Assembly: GCA_039812685.1 (NCBI GenBank)
Contig: JBDIBB010000035.1
Span: 1-34,366 of the forward strand
DNA: 34,366 nucleotides
Direction: 5' to 3'
DNA from: JBDIBB01 sp039812685
Lineage (GTDB): Bacteria > Acidobacteriota > Vicinamibacteria > Vicinamibacterales > JAFNAJ01
The notes below the pieces were generated by a model. The model was not told the origin of the DNA. It did not search any database and was given only the letters and a program-made list of their open reading frames with translations. A program made the position numbers and the translations under genes. This document shows positions 27,255-33,721 of this stretch, piece after piece. How positions within the stretch are numbered: the first letter of the stretch is position 1; every line of letters starts with the position of its first letter.

Positions 27255-28466
27255 ATGGCGACCTTTGCGTTTTCGGGCCGGACGCGGGCGGGGCAGGAAA
27301 TCAGCGGCGAGCGCGTGGCCGAATCGGCCGAGGCCGCCGTCGCGGCGCTGCGGCGCGAGCAGATCCGCGTCGTCAGGATCGACGAGGTGAAGGCCAGGGC
27401 GGCCTCCAAGGCCGCGAAGGCCGGGGGCAAGTCGGTCCCCACCAAGAACCTCGCCGTCTTCACGCGGCAGTTCTCGGTGATGATCGACGCCGGCCTGCCG
27501 CTCGTGCAGTGCCTCGAGATCCTCGGGCGCCAGGAAGCGCACAAGGCCTTTGCCGCGACCATCCTCAAGACGCGCGGCGACGTCGAGGCCGGGGCGTCGC
27601 TGGCCGACGCCATGCGGCGCCATCCGAAGACCTTCGACGGGCTGTACACGAACATGGTTGCCGCCGGCGAGGCGGGCGGCATCCTCGACACCATCCTGAA
27701 GCGGCTCGCCACCTACATCGAGAAGAACGTGCGCCTGAAGGCGCAGGTGAAGTCCGCCATGGTCTACCCGGTTGCCGTCATGGTGATCGCGGCGCTCGTG
27801 GTGGCCGTCATCCTGTGGAAGGTGATCCCGACCTTCGCCAGCCTCTTCGCGGGCCTCGGAGCCCAGTTGCCGCTGCCGACGCGCGTCGTCATCTGGATGA
27901 GCAACTCGCTGGTCAGCTACGGACCGCTGCTCATCCTGGGCATGGCCGGCCTGGCCTTCCTCGTGCGTCAGTACTACGCCACCTACCGCGGCCGCCGCGT
28001 CATCGACGGCCTGATGCTCAGGATGCCGGTGGTCGGCATGATCCTCCGGAAGGTGGCCGTCGCACGCTTCTGCCGGACGCTGTCGACGCTGCTCAGCTCG
28101 GGCGTGCCCATCCTCGACGGTCTCGACATCACGTCGAAGACCGCCGGCAACGCCATCATCGAGGACGCCGTCGCCACCACGCGCACCAGCATCGAGCGCG
28201 GCGAGACGGTGTCGGCCCCGCTGGCCGCCACCAAGGTGTTCCCGCCGATGGTGACGCAGATGATCAACGTCGGAGAGACCACCGGCGCCCTCGACATGAT
28301 GCTGTCGAAGATCGCCGATTTCTACGAGGAAGAAGTCGACACGGCCGTGGCGGGCCTGCTCACGCTGCTCGAGCCCATCATGATCGCGTTTCTCGGCGTC
28401 GTCGTCGGCGGCATCGTCATCTCGATGTACCTGCCGATCTTCGACCTGATCAGCAAGCTCACCTAG
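27255..28466 (+). CDS. pilC: Type IV pilus inner-membrane platform protein PilC
   Basis: PilC is the polytopic protein on which PilB and PilT act. The 403-residue product starts MATFAFSGRTRAGQEISGER and has two GspF domains. Both contain the FTRQFSVMIDAGLPLVQCLE and FCRTLSTLLSSGVPILDGLD motifs with MVYPVAVMVIAALVVAVIL and MIAFLGVVVGGIVISMYLPI membrane segments, and another helix lies near 220-240. It lies 21 bases after pilT and two bases before pilS, in a tight operon. Confidence 0.96.
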   Translation: MATFAFSGRTRAGQEISGERVAESAEAAVAALRREQIRVVRIDEVKARAASKAAKAGGKSVPTKNLAVFTRQFSVMIDAGLPLVQCLEILGRQEAHKAFAATILKTRGDVEAGASLADAMRRHPKTFDGLYTNMVAAGEAGGILDTILKRLATYIEKNVRLKAQVKSAMVYPVAVMVIAALVVAVILWKVIPTFASLFAGLGAQLPLPTRVVIWMSNSLVSYGPLLILGMAGLAFLVRQYYATYRGRRVIDGLMLRMPVVGMILRKVAVARFCRTLSTLLSSGVPILDGLDITSKTAGNAIIEDAVATTRTSIERGETVSAPLAATKVFPPMVTQMINVGETTGALDMMLSKIADFYEEEVDTAVAGLLTLLEPIMIAFLGVVVGGIVISMYLPIFDLISKLT

Positions 28467-28468
28467 CC

Positions 28469-30154
28469 ATGCGGACTGGCGCAGACCAGGCGGCGGCCGC
28501 CGCGCGCCGCCGCCTGCTGCGGGCCAATGCGCTTCGCGCGGTGATGGCCTCGGCGCTGCTCGGCGCGGCCTTCGCGCTGCGCGTGGACGCCTCGCCGCTG
28601 CCGGGGGGCGTCGACGCCTTCTTCGGCCTGACCGCCATCACCTACGCGCTCACGGGCCTGTGGGCCGCCACCTGGCGGCTCACGGAACGCCGCCCGTGGC
28701 TGGCCGACATCCACTTCGCCGGGGACATTCTCGTCGTCTCAGGCCTCGTGCTCTACACGGGTGGCGCCGGCAGCCTGTTCGTCTCGCTCTACGCGCTGCC
28801 GATCGTCGCGGCCGGCGTGGTGCGCCAGCGGCGGGGCAGCCTCGCGGCCGCCACCTTCGCGATGCTGTGCTACGGCGTGCTCGTGATGACCCAGTACTCG
28901 GCGCCGCTGGGCCGGTTCCACCTGCCCGGCCTGCGCCTCCCCTTCGACGAAGCCCTGTCGCGCGTGGTCATCAACGCGGCCGGCTTTGCCGCCATCGGCG
29001 TCCTCACCGGCTGGCTGGCCGAGGAGCGCGCGCGGGCCGACGCGCGCCTGGCCCACGCCTCCAGCGCGATTGCCGACCTCCAGGCCTTCAACCAGCGCAT
29101 CGTCGACAGCCTGCCCGGCGGCCTGCTCACCACAGACGAACGCGGCGTCGTCGTGAGCGCCAACCGCGCGGCCGGGGTCATCATCGAGGCCGGCAGCGCC
29201 AGCTGCCTCGGGCTGCGCGCGGAGCAGGTGCTCCAGCTCGACCCGGACTGCTACCGGGGCCTGGACGCTGGCGAGGTCCGCCGCATCGAATACGAGTTCC
29301 TGAAGCCTTCGGCACGCCGCATCGTGCTGGGCCTCGGCATCGCGCCGCTCGGCGCCGACGGCGGCACGCGCGGCTACCTCTTCACCTTCCAGGACGTGAC
29401 CGAGGCCAAGCGCCGTGAACACGAGGCGCAGGTCCAGAAGCGCCTGGCCGCGGTCGGTGAAATGGCCGCCGGCATCGCACACGAGATCCGCAACCCCCTG
29501 GCCTCGATGGCCGGATCCATCCAGGTGCTGCGCCGCGACCTGCCGCTGGACGCCGATCAGGCGGTCCTGATGGACATCGTCCTGCGCGAGTCGCAACGGC
29601 TCAACGACACGATCCGGAACTTCCTCAGCTATGCGCGGCCGCAGCGGCCGAGCCCCGCTCGCGTCGATCTCGGCACCCTGCTGGAGGAGATCGCGACGCT
29701 GCTGCGCAACAGCCCCGACCTGCAGCCAGGCCACGCCATCCACCTGAACCTCGGCGAGGTGGGCCTGGCCTGCCAGGGCGACCAGGCCCAGTTGCGGCAG
29801 GTCGTCTGGAACCTCGCCGGCAACGCGCTGCGCGCGATGCCCGGTGGGGGCACGCTCTCGCTGGGCCTCACGCGCGAGGGCGACCGCGCCGTGCTGTCGG
29901 TGACCGACACCGGGCACGGCGTGAGCGCCGAGCAGCGCGAGCGGCTGTTCCAGCCCTTCCAGAGCGAGTTCGCCAACGGGACCGGTCTCGGCCTCGCGAT
30001 CGCTCACCGCATCGTCACCGATCACGGAGGGACGATCTTGGTGGAGTCGGTGGTGGGGCAGGGGACGGTGGTGCGGGTGGGGCTGCCGGAGGTAGTTGGC
30101 GGTTGGCAGTTGGCGGTTGGCAGCGAAGCTCACAAGCCCGAGGAAGCCGCGTGA
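28469..30154 (+). CDS. pilS: Sensor histidine kinase PilS
   Basis: PilS autophosphorylates and passes the phosphate to PilR to control pilin transcription. The 561-residue product has five or six N-terminal hydrophobic segments (about 20-180) and a PAS domain at about 200-320. The HisKA box MAAGIAHEIRNPLAS holds the phosphoacceptor H338. The HATPase domain has the N box VVWNLAGNALRAM, DTGHGVS and GTGLGLAIAHRI. The catalytic domain ends near VVRVGLPE, and the last 19 residues (VVGGWQLAVGSEAHKPEEAA) come largely from a heptamer array. The stop overlaps the GTG of the next gene. The open frame upstream through pilT and pilC is a shadow. Confidence 0.94.
   Translation: MRTGADQAAAAARRRLLRANALRAVMASALLGAAFALRVDASPLPGGVDAFFGLTAITYALTGLWAATWRLTERRPWLADIHFAGDILVVSGLVLYTGGAGSLFVSLYALPIVAAGVVRQRRGSLAAATFAMLCYGVLVMTQYSAPLGRFHLPGLRLPFDEALSRVVINAAGFAAIGVLTGWLAEERARADARLAHASSAIADLQAFNQRIVDSLPGGLLTTDERGVVVSANRAAGVIIEAGSASCLGLRAEQVLQLDPDCYRGLDAGEVRRIEYEFLKPSARRIVLGLGIAPLGADGGTRGYLFTFQDVTEAKRREHEAQVQKRLAAVGEMAAGIAHEIRNPLASMAGSIQVLRRDLPLDADQAVLMDIVLRESQRLNDTIRNFLSYARPQRPSPARVDLGTLLEEIATLLRNSPDLQPGHAIHLNLGEVGLACQGDQAQLRQVVWNLAGNALRAMPGGGTLSLGLTREGDRAVLSVTDTGHGVSAEQRERLFQPFQSEFANGTGLGLAIAHRIVTDHGGTILVESVVGQGTVVRVGLPEVVGGWQLAVGSEAHKPEEAA
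30091..30124 (+). repeat. Left heptamer array / inverted repeat arm
   Basis: Four tandem heptamers GTTGGCG, GTTGGCA, GTTGGCG, GTTGGCA occupy 30095-30122, with GGTA before and GC after. The arm is complementary to 30571-30604 over 34 pairs, of which three are G-U wobbles in RNA (30093, 30101 and 30115). It lies inside the pilS reading frame and encodes part of VVGGWQLAVGS. Confidence 0.9.
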
Positions 30155-30540
30155 GCGAGAAGCCCACCAACTACCGGGATCTGGTTGCGTGGCAGAAGGC
30201 CATGGCCCTCGCGGAAGCAATCTACCAGTGTTCCGCTGCCTTTCCGCGTGCGGAGATGTTCGGCATGGTGGCACAGCTTCGGCGGGCGGCGATCTCCGTC
30301 CCGGCAAACATCGCCGAGGGACAAGGTCGTCGCAACACGCGTGAGTTCGCCCAGTACTTGAGAGTGGCACACGGTTCACTGCGCGAACTGGAGACGTACG
30401 TGATCCTGGCCGGTCGCCTTGGCTATCTCGGCGACCACGACGGCCAGAGACTGCTCGACCTTTCATCCGAGGTAGGTCGCGTCGTCATCGGACTGGGCCG
30501 ATCTCTGCCCGGCGCGCAATTCGACGTCCGCACGAGCTGA
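30151..30540 (+). CDS. Four-helix-bundle protein, S23/IVP family (Avd-like)
   Basis: The 129-residue product has the family pattern from start to end: NYRDLVAWQKAMALAEAIYQ, FPRAEMFGMVAQLRRAAISV, PANIAEGQGRRNTREFAQYL, VAHGSLRELETYVILAGRLG and a last helix near VGRVVIGLGRSL. The family was first seen in intervening sequences of 23S rRNA genes, and relatives (Avd) serve diversity-generating retroelements. The function of stand-alone copies is unknown, with nucleic-acid binding the usual proposal. The GTG start overlaps the pilS stop (GTGA) with GAGGAAG just before. An upstream ATG at 30103 would translate part of the repeat. It is bounded by inverted heptamer arrays. Confidence 0.9.
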   Translation: MSEKPTNYRDLVAWQKAMALAEAIYQCSAAFPRAEMFGMVAQLRRAAISVPANIAEGQGRRNTREFAQYLRVAHGSLRELETYVILAGRLGYLGDHDGQRLLDLSSEVGRVVIGLGRSLPGAQFDVRTS

Positions 30541-30548
30541 GGTGGCGC

Positions 30549-31994
30549 ATGTCCGCACTCCCAGCGTCCAGCTGCCAACTGCCAACTGCCAACTGCCAAC
30601 TGCCCCGCATCCTCGTCGCCGACGATGAGCGGTCGATGCGCGAACTGCTCGCCATCGTGCTGAAGCGGGAGGGCTATGACGTGGTCCTCGCCGAGTCGGG
30701 CACGCAGGCGATCGCGGCGCTCGGGCGCCAGGCCTTCGACCTGGTGATCTCCGACCTGAAGATGCCTGACATGAGCGGGGTGGACGTCCTGCGCGCCGCC
30801 AAAACCGCGGATCCCGAGCTGTCGGCGATCGTCATCACCGCGTTTGCCTCCACCGAGACCGCGGTGGAAGCGCTCAGGCTCGGGGCTAGCGACTACCTCA
30901 CCAAGCCCTTCGACGTCGACGAGCTGAAGCTGCTCGTACGGCACACGCTCGAGCGCCGGCACCTGCGCCAGGAAAACGCCCTGCTCAAACGCGCACTGGG
31001 CGAGGCGAACCAGTTCCACAACATCGTCGGCGCCAGCACCCGGATGTTATCGGTTTTCCGCCTGATCGAGACGATTGCGCCGACGACGAGCACGGTGCTC
31101 ATCACGGGCGAGTCGGGTACGGGGAAGGAACTGGCGGCGCGGGCCATCCACTTCAACTCGCTGCGGCGCGACCGGCCGTTCGTCGCCGTCAACTGCGGCG
31201 CCCTGCCCGAGACGCTGCTCGAGTCGGAGCTGTTCGGCCACATGCGCGGTGCCTTCACCGGCGCCGTGGCCAACCGGAAAGGGCTGATCGAGGCCGCGCA
31301 GCAGGGCACCGTCTTCCTCGACGAGATCACCGAGATGAGCCCGCTCATGCAGGTGAAGCTGCTGCGCGTGCTCCAGGAGCGGCGGTTCCGCCGGATCGGC
31401 GGCACCGAGGAGATCGAGGCCGACATCCGCATCATTGCGGCCACCAACCGCGACCTGGCGCGGGAGATCGCCGAGGGGCGGTTCCGCGAGGATCTGTTCT
31501 ATCGGATCAACGTGATCCAGGTGGCGCTGCCCCCGCTGCGCGAGCGCGCAGAGGACGTGCGGCTGCTGGCCGAGCACTTCGTCGCGAGCCTGTCTCGCCG
31601 GATGGGCAAGCACATCGTCGGGATCTCGCGCGAGGCGCTCGAGTGCCTCGAGCGATATGCGTGGCCCGGCAACGTCCGCGAGCTCGAGAACGCGATGGAG
31701 CGGGCCGTCGCGCTCGAGCAGACTCCGACGATCCTCGCTGAGAGCCTGCCCGACAAGGTCCGGTTCGGCGACAGGCCCGTCCTGACGCTGATGCCGCCGC
31801 CCTCGCACGACACCGCGAAGCTGCCGGCGATTCCCGAATCGGGCTTCAGCCTCGAGGCCCACATCGCCGGGATCGAGCGTGCGCACCTGGCCGCGGCGCT
31901 CCAGCAGGCCGGCGGGATCCGGACGAAGGCGGCGGAGCTGCTGGGGATGTCCTTCAGGTCCTTCCGCTACTACGCGAAGAAGTACGACGTGTAG
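30549..31994 (+). CDS. pilR: Sigma-54-dependent response regulator PilR
   Basis: PilR activates pilin transcription with RNA polymerase-sigma-54. The 481-residue product has a receiver domain with acidic pocket D25/D26, phosphoacceptor D69 (VISDLKMPD) and the TKPFD lysine. The AAA+ domain has Walker A GESGTGKE (187-194), the sigma-54 contact loop GAFTGA (234-239) and RFREDLFYRINVIQV. A Fis-type HTH follows (IRTKAAELLGMSFRSFRYYA). The first 19 residues (MSALPASSCQLPTANCQLP) come from the right heptamer array and replace a usual short start before RILVADDE. It lies eight bases after the four-helix gene, with GAGGTGG as ribosome binding site. Confidence 0.95.
   Translation: MSALPASSCQLPTANCQLPRILVADDERSMRELLAIVLKREGYDVVLAESGTQAIAALGRQAFDLVISDLKMPDMSGVDVLRAAKTADPELSAIVITAFASTETAVEALRLGASDYLTKPFDVDELKLLVRHTLERRHLRQENALLKRALGEANQFHNIVGASTRMLSVFRLIETIAPTTSTVLITGESGTGKELAARAIHFNSLRRDRPFVAVNCGALPETLLESELFGHMRGAFTGAVANRKGLIEAAQQGTVFLDEITEMSPLMQVKLLRVLQERRFRRIGGTEEIEADIRIIAATNRDLAREIAEGRFREDLFYRINVIQVALPPLRERAEDVRLLAEHFVASLSRRMGKHIVGISREALECLERYAWPGNVRELENAMERAVALEQTPTILAESLPDKVRFGDRPVLTLMPPPSHDTAKLPAIPESGFSLEAHIAGIERAHLAAALQQAGGIRTKAAELLGMSFRSFRYYAKKYDV
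30571..30604 (-). repeat. Right heptamer array / inverted repeat arm
   Basis: Four perfect TGCCAAC heptamers (30573-30600), plus a partial TGCC, are the reverse complement of the left array. They follow the pilR ATG and encode SCQLPTANCQLP in PilR. Unlike the left array, all four units are identical. Confidence 0.9.
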
Positions 31995-32515
31995 GGACGG
32001 CTGCCGGCGGGCGGCGCCGCGCGGGTGCCGTGCCGGCGCCGTGAGCCGAGGTGGTCGTCCATGCCCCGACTCCGGGTGTCGCCGCGCCGACCGCCGGGAC
32101 GTCGCAGCGGCGGTTGCTGCCCCACTGGCGCGCATGGCGACCGGTGCCAGGCGCACATCCGTCGATGACCGGCCAGACCGCCTGGTGGCGGTCTCGAACC
32201 CCCCCTGACGCCACGCACCCGCCAGACGGCCGCCGGCGGGTCGGAGGCGCGCGGCCCGACCTGTTTGCGGCGATCGGTGCCACTTAACGTCAGCCGTAGT
32301 TGACACGAATTGTCGCTCCTGACGAGGATCGTCCCGCAGGCTCCAATCGGCCGGCCGTCGTCTTACGGAATGGCGCGGGAAACGGCCAGTTTCTCTCGGA
32401 TGCGGGCCATGGGCGCCGGTGGCATCCGAGTTGCTGATAGAGGTGGCAGCGGCGAGGCCGGAGCACTCAGGCCAGCCGGCCACGTCAACCAGTCACCGTT
32501 ACGAGGGAGAGACAC
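31995..32515 (+). promoter_or_regulatory. Long pilR-pilA intergenic regulatory region
   Basis: These 521 bases have no convincing gene. The first part (31995-32280) is GC-rich without clear signals. Around 32285-32326 is a nested dyad: CGTCAG and CTGACG outside, GACAC (32302-32306) and TGTC (32311-32314) inside. In Pseudomonas aeruginosa PilR binds TGTC-containing repeats roughly 80-120 bases upstream of the pilin start, and this dyad lies about 130-145 bases upstream of the predicted start here, so it is a candidate activator site. A sigma-54 promoter follows at 32420. Confidence 0.5.
32420..32435 (+). promoter_or_regulatory. Sigma-54 (-24/-12) promoter of pilA
   Basis: TGGCAT-CCGAG-TTGCT matches the consensus TGGCAC-N5-TTGCW in all but one base, with the invariant GG (32421-32422) and GC (32433-32434) exactly ten bases apart. 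The predicted transcription start is near 32446, leaving a leader of about 70 bases before the first pilin. The sigma-54 activator PilR is encoded directly upstream, which supports the call. Confidence 0.85.
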
Positions 32516-33049
32516 ATGCAGAAGAACAACAAGGGTTTCACGCTCATCGAGCTGCTGATCGTCGTCGCGATCATCGGCATCATCGCGGCCATCGCGGTGC
32601 CCGGCCTGCTGCGCGCTCGCATGTCGGGCAACGAGTCGTCGGCCATCGGGTCGCTGCGGGCGGTGAACAGCGCGCAGAGCACCTTCTCGTCGAGCTGCTC
32701 GGCGGGCGGGTTCGCGACCGACCTCGCGCAGCTCGTGCTGCCGCCGGCGGGCAGCACCGCCGGCTTCATCAGCCCCGACCTGAATGTCAACGGCGTGCAG
32801 AAGAGCGGCTACACCGTGACGCTGGCGGCCGAAAATGCCGCGGCGGCCTTCGGCGGCGCCAACAACGCGTGCAACGGCGTAGCGCCGGCCGCGATGACGA
32901 CTTCCTACTACGCCAGCGCGGTGCCGCTGACGGTGGGCACGACCGGCCAGCGCGCGTTCGCGACCGACACCCGAGGCACCATCTTCTTCGATGCGACCGG
33001 CGTGGCGCCGGTGAACCCGATTCCGGCGGCCGCCTCCGCCCTCCAGTAG
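32516..33049 (+). CDS. pilA: Type IV major pilin (first copy)
   Basis: This is a 177-residue prepilin. A short leader MQKNNKG is cut by the prepilin peptidase before F8, and the mature helix FTLIELLIVVAIIGIIAAIA carries the conserved Glu5 (E12). The following NESSAIGSLRAVNSAQSTFS is typical of Acidobacteriota pilins. The globular part has two cysteines (C61 and C119) suited for a disulfide. GGGAGAG precedes the ATG. A sigma-54 promoter lies about 80 bases upstream, and a second pilin gene follows. It forms the pilus fibre in the periplasm and outside the cell. Confidence 0.95.
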   Translation: MQKNNKGFTLIELLIVVAIIGIIAAIAVPGLLRARMSGNESSAIGSLRAVNSAQSTFSSSCSAGGFATDLAQLVLPPAGSTAGFISPDLNVNGVQKSGYTVTLAAENAAAAFGGANNACNGVAPAAMTTSYYASAVPLTVGTTGQRAFATDTRGTIFFDATGVAPVNPIPAAASALQ

Positions 33050-33063
33050 GACCGACGACTGTC

Positions 33064-33100
33064 TCCGGGACGCCGCCCCGCAGCGGGGCGGCGTCCCGGA
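33064..33100 (+). terminator. Strong 17-bp hairpin between the two pilin genes
   Basis: Arms 33064-33080 and 33084-33100 pair perfectly around a CAG loop, 15 bases after the first pilin stop. The stem is almost all G-C and no T-run follows. It is therefore more likely a partial terminator or a 3' mRNA stabilizer that sets different levels of the two pilins than a full intrinsic terminator. Confidence 0.6.
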
Positions 33101-33167
33101 CCGGCTCCCCGCCACGGCTCCCCCCATCTCCCTCCCCGCCACCCTCCTCCGACTTCCTGGAGCAGCC

Positions 33168-33665
33168 ATGACCACCAGGCGTGACGGCGGGTTCACCCTC
33201 ATCGAACTGCTCATCGTCTGCGCGGTGGCGGGTATCCTCGCGGCCCTGGCGACGCCGCTGCTCCTGCGAGCGAAGGTGGCCGCCAACGAGTCGTCGGCCA
33301 TCGCCTCGCTGCGCGCGATCAACTCCGCCGAGGCGAACTTCGCTTCCACCTGTGCGGCCAACGCCTACGCGGTCAACCTTCCGTTGCTGGTGGCCCAGGA
33401 CTACCTGTCTCCGGACATGGGGTTCAACCCGAAGAGCGGGTTCAACTTCGCCATCCTCGCCGGCCTCGGCGCGCAGCCTTCGGACCCCGATTGCACGGGC
33501 GCCGCGACGGTGAGCGCCTACTATGCCTCGGGTCACCCGATGGCGCCGACCACGGGCCGTCGCGGGTTCGCCACCAACATGACGGGAACCATCTGGCAGG
33601 ACGAGTCGGGAGTCCCCCCGCCTGAGCCTTTCACGGCAGCCGGCACCATCGCGCCGATCCAGTGA
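33168..33665 (+). CDS. Type IV pilin-like protein (second copy)
   Basis: This 165-residue prepilin has leader MTTRRDGG, a mature N-terminus FTLIELLIVCAVAGILAALA with Glu5 (E13), and NESSAIASLRAINSAEANFA, close to the first pilin. A cysteine lies in the membrane helix (C18), and a second pair (C62 and C109) lies at positions like those of the first pilin. It shares C-terminal motifs with it (TGRRGFATNMTGTIWQDESG against TGQRAFATDTRGTIFFDATG), so the two are duplicates that diverged. It may be an alternative or minor subunit. CTGGAGCAG precedes the ATG. Confidence 0.92.
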   Translation: MTTRRDGGFTLIELLIVCAVAGILAALATPLLLRAKVAANESSAIASLRAINSAEANFASTCAANAYAVNLPLLVAQDYLSPDMGFNPKSGFNFAILAGLGAQPSDPDCTGAATVSAYYASGHPMAPTTGRRGFATNMTGTIWQDESGVPPPEPFTAAGTIAPIQ

Positions 33666-33721
33666 CGGGGCCGGAGGCCGAACCGGGCCCCCGGCGGTGC
33701 TAAGATGCTGGGCATCGTCCG

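Larger units (their letters stand above)
30091..30604. mobile_element. Candidate cassette: four-helix-bundle gene inside 34-bp inverted repeats
   Basis: A 514-base unit is bounded by an inverted repeat (30091-30124 and 30571-30604) whose core is four tandem heptamers per side. It holds a single gene for an S23/IVP-type four-helix-bundle protein. It sits between pilS and pilR, which are normally adjacent, and contributes the last residues of PilS and about 19 residues at the front of PilR. GC over the gene is about 64% by hand count, against about 70% in pilR. No transposase, reverse transcriptase or target duplication was found. The element status is inferred from structure and placement. Confidence 0.6.

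Noticed and set aside
30151..30540. Avd of a diversity-generating retroelement
   Set aside because: The protein family fits, but no reverse transcriptase and no template/variable repeat pair were seen in the window.
30151..30540. 23S rRNA intervening sequence
   Set aside because: The family is known from such insertions, but no rRNA sequence lies around this copy. It is inside a protein operon.
30091..30604. Heptamer arrays as a CRISPR array
   Set aside because: The units are seven bases, directly tandem without spacers, and the two sides are inverted. No cas gene is present.
32300..32328. Sigma-70 promoter with TTGACA upstream of pilA
   Set aside because: TTGACA is present at 32300-32305 but no acceptable -10 hexamer lies 16-18 bases downstream. 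The sigma-54 site nearer to the gene is better.
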